Positions 17,792 through 28,012 of a DNA stretch of 64,000 nt are shown piece by piece. Source of the DNA: Staphylococcus argenteus (GTDB lineage: Bacteria > Bacillota > Bacilli > Staphylococcales > Staphylococcaceae); assembly GCF_000236925.1 (NCBI RefSeq), contig NC_016941.1, positions 124,001 through 188,000 on the forward strand. The letters are read 5' to 3'. The first letter of the stretch is position 1. Every line of letters begins with the position of its first letter. The notes beneath the pieces are model-generated. The model was not told the DNA's origin and did no database searches. It saw only the letters and a list, made by a program, of their open reading frames with translations. The translations under genes were made by a program, and so were the position numbers.

Positions 17792-20401
17792 ATGTTAACT
17801 ATACCTGAAAAAGAAAATCGTGGATCGAAAGAACAAGAAGTGGCTATTATGATTGATGCCCTAGCTGATAAAGGGAGAAAAGCTCTAGAAGCATTATCTA
17901 AAAAGTCACAAGAAGAGATTGATCATATTGTTCATCAAATGAGCTTAGCGGCTGTTGATCAACATATGGTGCTAGCAAAATTAGCACATGAAGAAACTGG
18001 AAGAGGTATATACGAAGATAAAGCAATTAAAAATCTATATGCTTCTGAATATATTTGGAATTCAATTAAAGATAATAAAACAGTAGGAATTATTGGTGAA
18101 GATAAAGAAAAAGGACTGACATATGTAGCGGAACCAATTGGTGTCATTTGTGGTGTAACACCTACAACGAATCCTACATCTACAACAATCTTTAAAGCAA
18201 TGATTGCAATCAAAACAGGTAATCCAATTATTTTTGCATTCCATCCAAGCGCGCAAGAATCATCGAAACGTGCAGCTGAAGTTATGTTAGAGGCTGCAAT
18301 CAAAGCAGGTGCACCGAATGATATCATTCAATGGATTGATGTGCCATCTATCGAAGCGACAAAACAATTAATGAATCATAAGGGGATTGCGTTAGTGTTG
18401 GCAACAGGTGGCTCTGGCATGGTTAAATCTGCATATTCAACTGGAAAACCAGCGTTAGGTGTAGGACCAGGTAACGTACCTTCTTATATTGAAAAAACAG
18501 CACATATTAAACGTGCAGTAAACGATATTATTGGTTCAAAAACATTTGATAATGGTATGATTTGTGCTTCTGAACAAGTTGTAGTGATTGATAAAGAAAT
18601 TTATAAAGACGTTACAAATGAATTTAAGGCCCATCAAGCGTACTTTGCTAAAAAAGACGAATTACAACGTTTAGAAAATGCAATTATGAATGAATATAAA
18701 ACAGGTATTAAGCCTGATATTGTAGGTAAATCTGCAGTCGAAATTGCTGAACTAGCTGGTATTACTGTCCCCGAAAATACAAAACTTATCATAGCTGAAA
18801 TTAGCGGTGTAGGTTCAGACTATCCGTTATCTCGTGAAAAATTATCCCCAGTATTAGCTTTAGTAAAAGCTCAATCTACAAAACAAGCATTTCAAATTTG
18901 TGAAGACACATTGCACTTTGGTGGATTAGGTCATACGGCCGTTATCCACACAGAAGATGAAACATTACAAAAAGACTTTGGTCTTAGAATGAAAGCGTGT
19001 CGTGTACTTGTAAATACACCATCAGCAGTTGGAGGTATTGGTGATATGTATAACGAATTGATTCCATCTTTAACATTAGGTTGTGGTTCTCACGGTAGAA
19101 ACTCTATTTCACACAATGTAAGCGCAACGGATTTATTAAATATTAAAACGATTGCTAAACGTCGTAATAATACACAAATATTCAAGGTTCCTTCCCAAAT
19201 TTATTTTGAAGAAAATGCAATTATGAGCCTTACAGCGATGGAAAATATTGAAAAAGTTATGATTGTCTGTGATCCTGGTATGGTCGAATTGGGATATACG
19301 AAAACTGTTGAAAAAGTATTGAATCAACGACCTGATCAGCCGCATATTAAAGTGTTTAGTGATGTTGAGCCAAACCCATCAACGAATACTGTCTATAAAG
19401 GCTTAGAAATGATGATAGATTTTCAACCAGATACAATTATTGCACTTGGTGGTGGCTCTGCAATGGATGCTGCCAAAGCAATGTGGATGTTCTTTGAGCA
19501 CCCAGAAACTTCATTCTTTGGTGCAAAACAAAAATTCTTAGACATAGGTAAACGTACTTATAAAATTGGCATGCCTGAAAATGCAACATTTATTTGTATA
19601 CCAACGACATCGGGTACAGGTTCTGAAGTGACTCCATTTGCTGTTATTACTGATAGTGAAACGAATGTAAAATATCCATTGGCAGATTTTGCATTAACAC
19701 CTGATGTAGCAATTATCGATCCTCAGTTTGTTATGAGTGTTCCGAAAAGCGTCACAGCAGATACTGGTATGGATGTTTTAACACATGCGATGGAGTCATA
19801 TGTGTCAGTCATGGCATCGGATTATACTAGAGGATTAAGTTTACAAGCGATTAAGCTAACGTTCGAATATTTAAAATCATCTGTTGAACAAGGTGATAAA
19901 GTTTCAAGAGAGAAAATGCATAATGCTTCAACATTAGCTGGAATGGCATTTGCCAATGCTTTCTTAGGTATCGCGCACTCAATTGCACATAAAGTTGGTG
20001 GCGAATATGGTATACCACATGGTAGAACAAATGCGATATTACTTCCACATATTATTCGTTATAATGCTAAAGATCCACAAAAACATGCGTTATTCCCTAA
20101 ATATGAATTCTTTAGAGCGGACACAGATTATGCAGATATCGCGAAATTCTTAGGATTAAAAGGAAATACGACAGAAGCACTCGTAGAATCATTGGCCAAA
20201 GCTGTTTACGAATTAGGTCAATCGGTTGGCATTGAAATGAACTTGAAAGCACAAGGTGTTTCTGAAGAAAAATTAAATAGCACTATTGATAGAATGGCAG
20301 AGCTAGCATTTGAAGATCAATGTACAACTGCAAACCCAAAAGAGGCGCTCATTAGTGAAATTAAAGGTATCATTCAAACAGCATATGATTATGAAGAATA
20401 G
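17792..20401 (+). CDS. adhE: Bifunctional acetaldehyde-CoA/alcohol dehydrogenase AdhE
   Basis: An 869-residue two-domain enzyme that reduces acetyl-CoA to acetaldehyde and then ethanol, regenerating NAD+ in anaerobic growth. The N-terminal aldehyde dehydrogenase (about 1-440) carries the catalytic cysteine at about 258 in NGMICASEQ. The C-terminal iron alcohol dehydrogenase (about 460-869) has [25 protein letters not shown] and the metal-binding [12 protein letters not shown]...[11 protein letters not shown] 17786 is possible, but ATG 17792 is 9 bases from AAGGAG and gives the standard length. AdhE normally forms spirosomes. It is monocistronic with a Rex site and its own terminator, directly upstream of the capsule promoter. 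Confidence 0.97.
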   Translation: MLTIPEKENRGSKEQEVAIMIDALADKGRKALEALSKKSQEEIDHIVHQMSLAAVDQHMVLAKLAHEETGRGIYEDKAIKNLYASEYIWNSIKDNKTVGIIGEDKEKGLTYVAEPIGVICGVTPTTNPTSTTIFKAMIAIKTGNPIIFAFHPSAQESSKRAAEVMLEAAIKAGAPNDIIQWIDVPSIEATKQLMNHKGIALVLATGGSGMVKSAYSTGKPALGVGPGNVPSYIEKTAHIKRAVNDIIGSKTFDNGMICASEQVVVIDKEIYKDVTNEFKAHQAYFAKKDELQRLENAIMNEYKTGIKPDIVGKSAVEIAELAGITVPENTKLIIAEISGVGSDYPLSREKLSPVLALVKAQSTKQAFQICEDTLHFGGLGHTAVIHTEDETLQKDFGLRMKACRVLVNTPSAVGGIGDMYNELIPSLTLGCGSHGRNSISHNVSATDLLNIKTIAKRRNNTQIFKVPSQIYFEENAIMSLTAMENIEKVMIVCDPGMVELGYTKTVEKVLNQRPDQPHIKVFSDVEPNPSTNTVYKGLEMMIDFQPDTIIALGGGSAMDAAKAMWMFFEHPETSFFGAKQKFLDIGKRTYKIGMPENATFICIPTTSGTGSEVTPFAVITDSETNVKYPLADFALTPDVAIIDPQFVMSVPKSVTADTGMDVLTHAMESYVSVMASDYTRGLSLQAIKLTFEYLKSSVEQGDKVSREKMHNASTLAGMAFANAFLGIAHSIAHKVGGEYGIPHGRTNAILLPHIIRYNAKDPQKHALFPKYEFFRADTDYADIAKFLGLKGNTTEALVESLAKAVYELGQSVGIEMNLKAQGVSEEKLNSTIDRMAELAFEDQCTTANPKEALISEIKGIIQTAYDYEE

Positions 20402-20479
20402 TTTTTCAAGATTGTGCCACGAATGATAGAGCTTAAACCTCTGAAATTAAAAGTTTAATCATATATCAAATGAAATGAT

Positions 20480-20519
20480 AAGTCGGTAATCATAATTGGT
20501 TATCGGCTTTTTATTTTTT
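20480..20519 (+). terminator. Terminator after adhE
   Basis: AAGTCGGTAATCA (20480-20492) pairs with TGGTTATCGGCTT (20497-20509) with several G-U pairs, loop TAAT, then a T-rich run. Confidence 0.75.
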
Positions 20520-20625
20520 ATCATCAAAATATCTATCAAAATAATCATAAAAAAATAAAAAGTTCAAATAAATAATTTCTTAAGATTGAGATTATTTTCA
20601 CAAAGTCTTACACTTTTAGAGTATA

Positions 20626-20681
20626 ATTATTTTTAAAGGCATATAAATGTGAAAGAAGAAATATTTACCTTTAAAAGTAAT
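20626..20681. repeat. Inverted repeat upstream of the capsule promoter
   Basis: ATTATTTTTAAAGG (20626-20639) and CCTTTAAAAGTAAT (20668-20681) are inverted copies with one mismatch, 28 bases apart. Early cap8 promoter work, as I recall it, described an inverted repeat needed for full activity. This is the likely counterpart, though identity with the published element is not verified. Confidence 0.55.
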
Positions 20682-20686
20682 TTATT

Positions 20687-20726
20687 GTTTAAATACATTG
20701 TAATATGTAAATACTATATATATAAT
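20687..20726 (+). promoter_or_regulatory. Capsule operon promoter region (SigA-like with overlapping SigB-like boxes)
   Basis: A SigA-like pair is TTGTAA (20698-20703) and TATAAT (20721-20726) with 17 bases between. Overlapping it is a SigB-like GTTTAA (20687-20692), then 14 bases, then GTAAAT (20707-20712; consensus GGGTAT). Capsule transcription in S. aureus is reported to depend largely on SigB. The start codon of capA is 35 bases downstream of the -10 box. The rest of the 20402-20761 gap holds the adhE terminator and the inverted repeat. Confidence 0.55.
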
Positions 20727-20761
20727 ACCAACAATATTGAAAAATTTAAGGGAGGTAAATA

Positions 20762-21430
20762 ATGGATAGTGCATTAGAATTAACAAAAATTAAAGAAGTG
20801 TTACAAAAAAACTTAAAGATATTAATTATCTTGCCACTATTATTTTTAATTATTAGCGCGATTGTTACGTTTTTTGTCTTATCACCTAAATATCAAGCTA
20901 ATACACAAATTTTAGTGAATCAAACTAAAGGTGACAATCCTCAGTTTATGGCACAAGAAGTACAAAGTAATATCCAGCTTGTAAATACGTATAAAGAAAT
21001 TGTTAAAAGTCCGAGAATTTTAGATGAGGTGTCGAAAGACTTAAATCATAAATACTCACCTTCTAAATTATCGAGTATGTTAACAATTACAAACCAAGAA
21101 AATACACAACTTATCAACATCCAAGTTAAAAGTGGTCATAAACAGGATTCTGAAAAAATTGCGAATAGTTTCGCTAAAGTAACAAGTAAACAAATTCCAA
21201 AGATTATGAGTGTAGATAACGTATCAATTTTATCTAAAGCAGATGGTACAGCAGTTAAAGTCGCACCAAAAACGGTAGTGAATTTAATTGGTGCATTCTT
21301 CTTAGGATTAGTTATCGCATTGATATATGTATTCTTCAAAGTTATTTTCGATAAGCGAATTAAGGATGAAGAAGACGTAGAGAAAGAATTGGGATTACCA
21401 GTATTAGGTTCAATTCAAAAATTTAATTAA
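20762..21430 (+). CDS. capA: Capsule chain-length/kinase activator protein CapA
   Basis: A 222-residue membrane protein of the Wzz/polysaccharide copolymerase type. One membrane segment lies near residues 20-40 and a second near 172-195, with an external domain between. The cytoplasmic tail is predicted to contact and activate the tyrosine kinase CapB. Together they control export and length of the capsule polymer. AAGGGAGG precedes ATG 20762. First gene of a 16-gene operon reading to 37522. Confidence 0.95.
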   Translation: MDSALELTKIKEVLQKNLKILIILPLLFLIISAIVTFFVLSPKYQANTQILVNQTKGDNPQFMAQEVQSNIQLVNTYKEIVKSPRILDEVSKDLNHKYSPSKLSSMLTITNQENTQLINIQVKSGHKQDSEKIANSFAKVTSKQIPKIMSVDNVSILSKADGTAVKVAPKTVVNLIGAFFLGLVIALIYVFFKVIFDKRIKDEEDVEKELGLPVLGSIQKFN

Positions 21431-21445
21431 GGATGGTTGCTACTT

Positions 21446-22132
21446 ATGTCAAAAAAGGAAAATACGACAACGACACTATTTGTATATGAAAAACCGAAAT
21501 CTACAATTAGTGAAAAATTTCGGGGTATACGCTCAAACATCATGTTTTCAAAAGCAAATGGTGAAGTAAAGCGTTTGTTAGTTACTTCTGAAAAGCCTGG
21601 TGCGGGTAAAAGTACAGTTGTATCGAACGTCGCGATTACGTATGCTCAAGCAGGCTATAAGACTTTAGTAATTGACGGTGATATGCGTAAGCCAACACAA
21701 AACTATATTTTTAATGAACAAAATAATAATGGATTATCAAATTTAATTATTGGTAGAACTACGATGTCAGAAGCAATTACATCAACAGAAATTGACAATT
21801 TAGATTTACTCACAGCAGGTCCTGTACCTCCTAATCCATCAGAACTAATAGCTTCTGAAAGATTTAAAGAATTAGTTGATCTTTTCAATGAACGTTATGA
21901 CATTATTATCGTTGATACACCACCAGTTAATACTGTGACGGATGCACAACTATATGCACGTGCCATTAAAGATAGCTTGTTAGTTATTGATAGTGAAAAA
22001 AATGATAAAAATGAAGTTAAAAAAGCAAAAGCGCTTATGGAGAAAGCAGGCAGTAACATTTTAGGTGTCATTTTAAACAAGACCAAGGTCGATAAATCGT
22101 CTAGTTATTATCACTATTACGGAGATGAATAA
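21446..22132 (+). CDS. capB: Capsule tyrosine autokinase CapB
   Basis: A 228-residue BY-kinase domain. Walker A is KPGAGKST, Walker A' is VIDGDMRKPT, Walker B is IIIVDTPP. The C-terminus has a tyrosine cluster (SSYYHYYGDE) that is the autophosphorylation site. In Firmicutes the kinase is split from its membrane activator, here CapA. ATG 21446 is chosen over 21437 because it has the conventional N-terminus and spacing from AAGGATGG. The phosphatase CapC follows 2 bases later. Published work reports CapB also phosphorylates CapO. Confidence 0.95.
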   Translation: MSKKENTTTTLFVYEKPKSTISEKFRGIRSNIMFSKANGEVKRLLVTSEKPGAGKSTVVSNVAITYAQAGYKTLVIDGDMRKPTQNYIFNEQNNNGLSNLIIGRTTMSEAITSTEIDNLDLLTAGPVPPNPSELIASERFKELVDLFNERYDIIIVDTPPVNTVTDAQLYARAIKDSLLVIDSEKNDKNEVKKAKALMEKAGSNILGVILNKTKVDKSSSYYHYYGDE

Positions 22133-22134
22133 AT

Positions 22135-22899
22135 ATGATTGATATTCATAATCATATATTGCCTGACATCGATGACGGACCTAAAAATGAAACTGATATG
22201 CTCGAGCTTTTAAAGCAAGCAACAACACAAGGTATTACAGAAATAATCGTAACACCACATCACTTACACCCACGATATAATACTCCAATAGAAAAAGTGA
22301 AATCATGTTTAAACCATATTCAAAACTTAGCTGAAGTTCAAAAGCTGAACTTAAAGTTTTATTATGGTCAGGAAATAAGAATTACTGATCAAATACTTAA
22401 AGATATTGATCATAAAGATATTACTGGTATTAATGATTCACGCTATTTACTCATAGAATTCCCATCAAATGAAGTTCCACATTATACTGATCAATTATTT
22501 TTCGAGTTACAAAGTAAAGGATTTATACCTATCATTGCACACCCAGAGCGTAATAAGGCAATCACCCAAAATCTTGATATTCTTTACGATTTAATTAATA
22601 AAGGGGCATTAAGTCAAATTACAACATCATCTCTTGCGGGGATATCTGGTAAAAAAATTAGAAAATTAGCAATACAAATGATTGAAAATAATCTGACCCA
22701 TTTTATAGGATCAGATGCGCATAACAGAAAAATAAGACCATTCTTAATGAATGATTTATTCAAAGATAAAAAATTACGTCAATATCAAGATGATATGAAC
22801 GAATTTATAAGTAATGCGAAGTTAGTTGTTAATAATAAAAAAATTCCTAAACGAATGCCACAACAAGACTATAAACAGAAAAGATGGTTTGGGTTATAA
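22135..22899 (+). CDS. capC: PHP-family protein-tyrosine phosphatase CapC
   Basis: A 254-residue manganese-dependent phosphatase of the PHP fold (CpsB/YwqE type) that removes phosphate from the CapB tyrosine cluster. Metal-binding motifs are DIHNHILPDIDDGP at the N-terminus, TPHH near residue 42, HPERN near 138 and GSDAHN near 195. It starts 2 bases after capB and its end lies 19 bases before the capD start. The A-B-C trio is the control module of Wzy-dependent capsule assembly. Confidence 0.95.
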   Translation: MIDIHNHILPDIDDGPKNETDMLELLKQATTQGITEIIVTPHHLHPRYNTPIEKVKSCLNHIQNLAEVQKLNLKFYYGQEIRITDQILKDIDHKDITGINDSRYLLIEFPSNEVPHYTDQLFFELQSKGFIPIIAHPERNKAITQNLDILYDLINKGALSQITTSSLAGISGKKIRKLAIQMIENNLTHFIGSDAHNRKIRPFLMNDLFKDKKLRQYQDDMNEFISNAKLVVNNKKIPKRMPQQDYKQKRWFGL

Positions 22900-22918
22900 A
22901 CAGCAAATGAGGGGTTTT

Positions 22919-24739
22919 ATGGCACATTTATCTGTGAAATTGCGGCTTCTAATATTAGCATTAATCGATTCGCTGATTGTGACAGTTTCAGTGTTTGTGA
23001 GTTACTACATTTTAGAGCCGTATTTCAAAACATACTCTGTCAAATTACTAATATTGGCAGCTGTTTCACTATTCATATCACATCATATTTCAGCATTTAT
23101 TTTTAATATGTACCATCGTGCATGGGAATATGCCAGTGTGAGTGAATTAATTTTAATTGTTAAAGCTGTTACGACATCTATTGTTATAACTATGATTGTC
23201 GTGACAATTGTAACAGGCAACAGACCGTTTTTTAGGCTGTATTTAATTACTTGGATGATGCACTTGATTTTAATAGGTGGCTCGCGTCTCTTTTGGCGAA
23301 TTTACCGAAAATATCTTGGGGGTAAATCATTTAATAAAAAAACTACTCTAGTTGTTGGTGCAGGTCAAGCAGGATCAATGCTGATTAGACAAATGTTGAA
23401 AAGTGATGAGATGAAACTTGAACCAGTATTAGCTGTTGATGATGATGAACATAAACGTAATATCACCATTACTGAAGGTGTTAAAGTTCAAGGGAAGATA
23501 GCAGACATACCAGAATTAGTGAAAAAATATAAAATTAAAAAAATTATTATCGCTATTCCGACAATCGGGCAAGGGCGTTTGAAAGAGATTAATAATATTT
23601 GCCATTTAGACGGTGTTGAATTATTGAAAATGCCTAACATTGAAGACGTGATGTCTGGTGAATTGGAAGTCAATCAATTGAAAAAAGTTGAAGTGGAAGA
23701 TTTGTTAGGCAGAGATCCCGTTGAGCTAGATATGGATATGATATCAAAAGAATTAACGAATAAAACTATTCTAGTGACAGGTGCAGGTGGTTCAATTGGT
23801 TCTGAAATTTGCAGACAAGTATGTAACTTTTATCCAGAACGAATTATCTTGCTTGGACATGGTGAAAACAGTATTTATTTAATTAATCGAGAATTACGTA
23901 ATCGTTTTGGAAAACACTTTGATATTGTGCCTGTTATTGCAGACGTTCAAAATAGAGCGCGCATGTTTGAAATTATGGATCAATATAAACCATATGCAGT
24001 TTATCACGCAGCGGCACATAAACACGTACCGTTAATGGAATATAATCCTGAAGAAGCAGTTCGTAATAATATTTTAGGGACAAAAAATACTGCAGAAGCA
24101 GCGAAACATGCAGGTGTAAAGAAATTCGTGATGATTTCCACCGATAAGGCAGTTAACCCACCTAATGTTATGGGTGCTTCAAAACGTATTGCAGAAATGA
24201 TTATTCAAAGCTTAAACGATGAAACGCATCGAACAGATTTTGTTGCAGTAAGATTTGGTAATGTACTTGGTTCGAGAGGATCCGTGATTCCGCTTTTTAA
24301 AAGTCAAATTGAAGCGGGAGGTCCAGTTACTGTAACGCATCCTGAGATGACAAGATATTTTATGACGATACCCGAAGCTTCTAGATTAGTTTTACAAGCA
24401 GGTGCACTCGCAGAAGGTGGCGAAGTATTTGTGTTGGACATGGGAGAACCAGTCAAGATTGTAGATTTAGCCCGCAACTTAATTAAGTTAAGTGGTAAAA
24501 AAGAAGAAGATATACGTATCACATATACGGGTATTAGACCTGGCGAAAAAATGTTTGAAGAGTTAATGAATAAAGACGAAGTACACCCTGAACAAGTATA
24601 TGAAAAAATTTATCGCGGTAAAGTAAAGCATATGACAAGTAATCAAGTTGAAGCGATTATTCAAGATATTGTAAATGATTTTAGTAAAGAAAAAATTATT
24701 AACTATGCCAATGGCAAAAAGGGGAATAATGATGTTTGA
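22919..24739 (+). CDS. capD: UDP-N-acetylglucosamine 4,6-dehydratase CapD
   Basis: A 607-residue membrane enzyme. Four predicted N-terminal membrane segments (to about residue 125) precede two Rossmann-type regions: VVGAGQAGSMLIRQ and the catalytic SDR domain starting VTGAGGSIGSE near residue 285. The Y-x3-K dyad is replaced by M-x3-K (NVMGASKR), as usual for this dehydratase class. It makes the 4-keto-6-deoxy intermediate for UDP-D-FucNAc, reduced by CapN. ATG 22919 follows GAGGGG. It overlaps capE by 8 bases. Confidence 0.95.
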   Translation: MAHLSVKLRLLILALIDSLIVTVSVFVSYYILEPYFKTYSVKLLILAAVSLFISHHISAFIFNMYHRAWEYASVSELILIVKAVTTSIVITMIVVTIVTGNRPFFRLYLITWMMHLILIGGSRLFWRIYRKYLGGKSFNKKTTLVVGAGQAGSMLIRQMLKSDEMKLEPVLAVDDDEHKRNITITEGVKVQGKIADIPELVKKYKIKKIIIAIPTIGQGRLKEINNICHLDGVELLKMPNIEDVMSGELEVNQLKKVEVEDLLGRDPVELDMDMISKELTNKTILVTGAGGSIGSEICRQVCNFYPERIILLGHGENSIYLINRELRNRFGKHFDIVPVIADVQNRARMFEIMDQYKPYAVYHAAAHKHVPLMEYNPEEAVRNNILGTKNTAEAAKHAGVKKFVMISTDKAVNPPNVMGASKRIAEMIIQSLNDETHRTDFVAVRFGNVLGSRGSVIPLFKSQIEAGGPVTVTHPEMTRYFMTIPEASRLVLQAGALAEGGEVFVLDMGEPVKIVDLARNLIKLSGKKEEDIRITYTGIRPGEKMFEELMNKDEVHPEQVYEKIYRGKVKHMTSNQVEAIIQDIVNDFSKEKIINYANGKKGNNDV

Positions 24740-25760
24740 TGACAAAATTTTATTAATAACTGGTGGCACAGGCTCATTCGGTAATGCTGTTATGAAACGC
24801 TTTTTAGATTCTAACATCAAAGAAATTAGAATTTTCTCGCGTGATGAGAAAAAACAGGATGATATTCGAAAGAAATATAACAACTCTAAATTGAAGTTTT
24901 ATATTGGAGATGTGCGTGATAGTCATAGTGTAGATACAGCCATGCGGGATGTTGATTATGTATTCCATGCAGCTGCGTTAAAGCAAGTACCATCGTGTGA
25001 ATTTTTCCCAGTTGAAGCGGTAAAGACCAACATTATTGGTACTGAAAATGTATTACAGAGTGCTATTCATCATAATGTTAGAAAGGTCATTTGTTTATCT
25101 ACAGACAAAGCAGCGTATCCAATTAATGCAATGGGGATATCAAAAGCGATGATGGAAAAAGTGTTCGTGGCAAAATCGCGAAATGTACGAAGTGAACAAA
25201 CGCTAATTTGTGGCACGAGGTATGGAAACGTGATGGCTTCAAGAGGATCTGTAATCCCGTTATTTATAGACAAAATTAAGGCGGGAGAGCCTTTGACGAT
25301 TACTGATCCAGAAATGACTCGTTTCTTAATGAGTTTAGAAGATGCGGTGGAGCTCGTTGTTCATGCATTTAAACATGCAGAGACAGGCGACATCATGGTT
25401 CAGAAAGCACCTAGTTCCACTGTAGGTGACCTTGCAACAGCCTTATTAGAATTATTTGATGCGGATAATGATATTGAGATTATCGGGACTCGTCACGGAG
25501 AAAAGAAGGCAGAAACCTTATTGACACGAGAAGAGTACGCGCACTGTGAAGACATGGGTGAATATTTTAGAGTGCCGGCAGACTCCAGAGATTTAAACTA
25601 TAGTAATTACGTTGAAACTGGTAACGAAAAGATTACTAAAGCTTATGAATATAACTCCGATAACACACATATTTTAACAGTAGAGGAAATAAAAGAAAAA
25701 CTACTGACGCTAGAATATGTTAGAAACGAATTGAATAATTATAAAGATTCAATGAGATAG
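24732..25760 (+). CDS. capE: UDP-GlcNAc 4,6-dehydratase / 5-epimerase CapE
   Basis: A 342-residue soluble SDR enzyme that starts UDP-L-FucNAc synthesis. It has the NADP-binding TGGTGSFGNAV motif at the N-terminus, STDKAAYPINAMGISK with an M-x3-K catalytic pair, and the GTRHGEKKAETL segment. Two adjacent ATG codons (24729, 24732) follow AAGGGG. The second gives the recognised length. It works with CapF and CapG encoded next. Confidence 0.95.
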   Translation: MFDDKILLITGGTGSFGNAVMKRFLDSNIKEIRIFSRDEKKQDDIRKKYNNSKLKFYIGDVRDSHSVDTAMRDVDYVFHAAALKQVPSCEFFPVEAVKTNIIGTENVLQSAIHHNVRKVICLSTDKAAYPINAMGISKAMMEKVFVAKSRNVRSEQTLICGTRYGNVMASRGSVIPLFIDKIKAGEPLTITDPEMTRFLMSLEDAVELVVHAFKHAETGDIMVQKAPSSTVGDLATALLELFDADNDIEIIGTRHGEKKAETLLTREEYAHCEDMGEYFRVPADSRDLNYSNYVETGNEKITKAYEYNSDNTHILTVEEIKEKLLTLEYVRNELNNYKDSMR

Positions 25761-25769
25761 GAGAGATTG

Positions 25770-26882
25770 ATGTTGAACATTGTAATTACAGGAGCAAATG
25801 GATTTGTAGGGAAAAATTTAAAAGCAGATTTATCATCAACAACAGATCATCACATTTATGAAATACATCGACAAACAGATGAAGAGGATTTAGAGAAGGC
25901 TTTATTAAAAGCAGATTTTGTTGTCCATTTAGCGGGCGTTAATAGACCTGAATATAATAAAGAATTCAGTTTAGGAAATGTAAGTTACTTAGACCATATA
26001 CTTGAGATATTAACGAGAAATACAAAAAAGCCAACGATATTGTTATCGTCATCAATACAAGCAACGCAAGATAATCCTTATGGAGAAAGTAAGTTGCAAG
26101 GGGAACAGCTATTAAGACAATATGCTGAGGAGTATGGCAACCCGATTTACATTTATCGATGGCCAAATCTATTTGGTAAATGGTGCAAACCGAACTATAA
26201 CTCAGTTATTGCGACATTTTGTTACAAAATAGCACGAGATGAAGAAATACAAGTGAATGATCGCAATGTTGAACTGACGCTAAACTATGTGGATGACATT
26301 GTGGCCGAAATTAAACGCGCAATTGAAGGGGAACCAACGATTGAAAATGGTGTGCCTACAGTTCCAAATGTTTTTAAAGTGACACTTGGAGAAATTGTAG
26401 ATTTATTATATAAATTTAAACAATCACGAATCGATCGAACGTTACCAAAGTTAGACAATGTATTTGAAAAAGATTTATATAGTACGTACTTAAGTTATTT
26501 GCCGACGACGGACTTTAGCTATCCACTTGTAATGAATGTGGATGATAGAGGTTCATTTACAGAATTTATAAAATCACCGGATCGTGGTCAAGTATCTGTA
26601 AATATATCTAAACCAGGTATTACTAAGGGGAATCATTGGCATCATACTAAAAATGAAAAGTTTTTAGTTGTATCAGGTAGAGGTGTGATTCGCTTTAGAC
26701 ATGTTAATGATGATGAAGTCATAGAATATTATGTTTCTGGTGACAAACTGGAAGTCGTAGACATACCTGTCGGATATACACATAATATTGAAAATTTAGG
26801 TGATACAGATATGGTAACTATTATGTGGGTGAATGAGATGTTTGATCCAACTAAGCCAGACACCTATTTCTTGGAGGTATAG
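25770..26882 (+). CDS. capF: Bifunctional reductase/epimerase CapF (SDR plus cupin)
   Basis: A 370-residue enzyme of UDP-L-FucNAc synthesis. The N-terminal SDR domain has TGANGFVGKNL and the Y-x3-K pair in NPYGESKLQ. The C-terminal cupin (about 245-370) has the zinc-site sequence KGNHWHHTKNEKFL. The cupin epimerises the CapE product and the SDR domain reduces it. ATG 25770 is directly followed by TTG 25773; the S. aureus protein I remember begins MNIVITG, so TTG (369 residues) is a real alternative start. CapG follows 3 bases after the stop codon. The sequence differs from remembered S. aureus CapF at roughly one residue in ten. Confidence 0.95.
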   Translation: MLNIVITGANGFVGKNLKADLSSTTDHHIYEIHRQTDEEDLEKALLKADFVVHLAGVNRPEYNKEFSLGNVSYLDHILEILTRNTKKPTILLSSSIQATQDNPYGESKLQGEQLLRQYAEEYGNPIYIYRWPNLFGKWCKPNYNSVIATFCYKIARDEEIQVNDRNVELTLNYVDDIVAEIKRAIEGEPTIENGVPTVPNVFKVTLGEIVDLLYKFKQSRIDRTLPKLDNVFEKDLYSTYLSYLPTTDFSYPLVMNVDDRGSFTEFIKSPDRGQVSVNISKPGITKGNHWHHTKNEKFLVVSGRGVIRFRHVNDDEVIEYYVSGDKLEVVDIPVGYTHNIENLGDTDMVTIMWVNEMFDPTKPDTYFLEV

Positions 26883-26885
26883 CAT

Positions 26886-28010
26886 ATGGAAAAGTTAAAG
26901 TTAATGACCATAGTTGGTACAAGACCTGAAATTATTCGTTTATCATCGACGATAAAAGCATGTGATAAATATTTTAACCAAATATTAGTACACACAGGGC
27001 AAAACTATGACTATACGTTAAATCAAATTTTCTTTGATGATTTGGAATTAAGACAGCCGGACCACTATTTAGAGGCAGTTGGAAGTAACCTCGGAGAAAC
27101 GATGGGGAATATTATTGCAAAATCATATGACGTTTTAGCAAGTGAACAACCAGATGCACTTTTAATTCTTGGTGATACAAATAGTTGTTTAGCAGCAGTA
27201 TCTGCTAAACGTTTAAAAATACCTGTTTTTCATATGGAAGCGGGTAACAGATGTTTTGATCAAAATGTACCTGAAGAAATTAATCGTAAAATCGTTGATC
27301 ATGTTAGTGATGTCAATTTACCTTACACGGAGCATAGCAGACGCTATTTATTAGATGAAGGCTTCAATAAAGCGAATATCTTTGTGACAGGTTCACCGAT
27401 GACTGAAGTGATAGAAGCACATCAAGATAAAATCAATCAAAGTGATGTGTTAAATGAGCTTGGATTAGAACCACAACAATATATTTTAGTATCTGCACAT
27501 AGAGAAGAAAATATTGATAATGAAGACAATTTTAATTCATTAATGAATGCGATTAATGACATTGCTAAAAAATATCAAATGCCTGTTATTTATTCGACAC
27601 ATCCAAGAAGTTGGAAAAAAATTGAAGAAAGCCAATTTGAATTTGATCCATTAGTTAGACAGTTAAAACCATTTGGATTCTTTGATTACAATGCATTACA
27701 AAAAGATGCATTCGTTGTGTTATCAGATAGCGGCACCTTATCAGAGGAGTCTTCAATATTGAAGTTTCCAGGTGTGCTTATCCGTACTTCGACAGAAAGA
27801 CCAGAAGTATTAGATAAAGGGACAGTGATAGTTGGTGGTATAAGCTATAACAATCTTATTCAATCTGTTGAACTAGCAAGAGAGATGCAAAATAATAACG
27901 AACCGATGATTGATGCAATAGATTACAAAGACACAAATGTTTCAACAAAAGTAGTCAAAATCATTCAAAGCTATAAGGACATTATTAATCGAAATACTTG
28001 GAGGAAATGA
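26886..28010 (+). CDS. capG: UDP-L-FucNAc C2-epimerase CapG
   Basis: A 374-residue enzyme of the WecB-type 2-epimerase fold that completes UDP-L-FucNAc. It has VGTRPEIIRLSS at the N-terminus, LGDTNSCLAA, HMEAGNRCFDQNVPEE, SAHREENID and SDSGTLSEE, which form the nucleotide-sugar site. It is distinct from CapP, which acts on UDP-GlcNAc. ATG 26886 follows GGAGG. The gene ends just before capH, whose ribosome site lies within it. Confidence 0.93.
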   Translation: MEKLKLMTIVGTRPEIIRLSSTIKACDKYFNQILVHTGQNYDYTLNQIFFDDLELRQPDHYLEAVGSNLGETMGNIIAKSYDVLASEQPDALLILGDTNSCLAAVSAKRLKIPVFHMEAGNRCFDQNVPEEINRKIVDHVSDVNLPYTEHSRRYLLDEGFNKANIFVTGSPMTEVIEAHQDKINQSDVLNELGLEPQQYILVSAHREENIDNEDNFNSLMNAINDIAKKYQMPVIYSTHPRSWKKIEESQFEFDPLVRQLKPFGFFDYNALQKDAFVVLSDSGTLSEESSILKFPGVLIRTSTERPEVLDKGTVIVGGISYNNLIQSVELAREMQNNNEPMIDAIDYKDTNVSTKVVKIIQSYKDIINRNTWRK

Positions 28011-28012
28011 TG

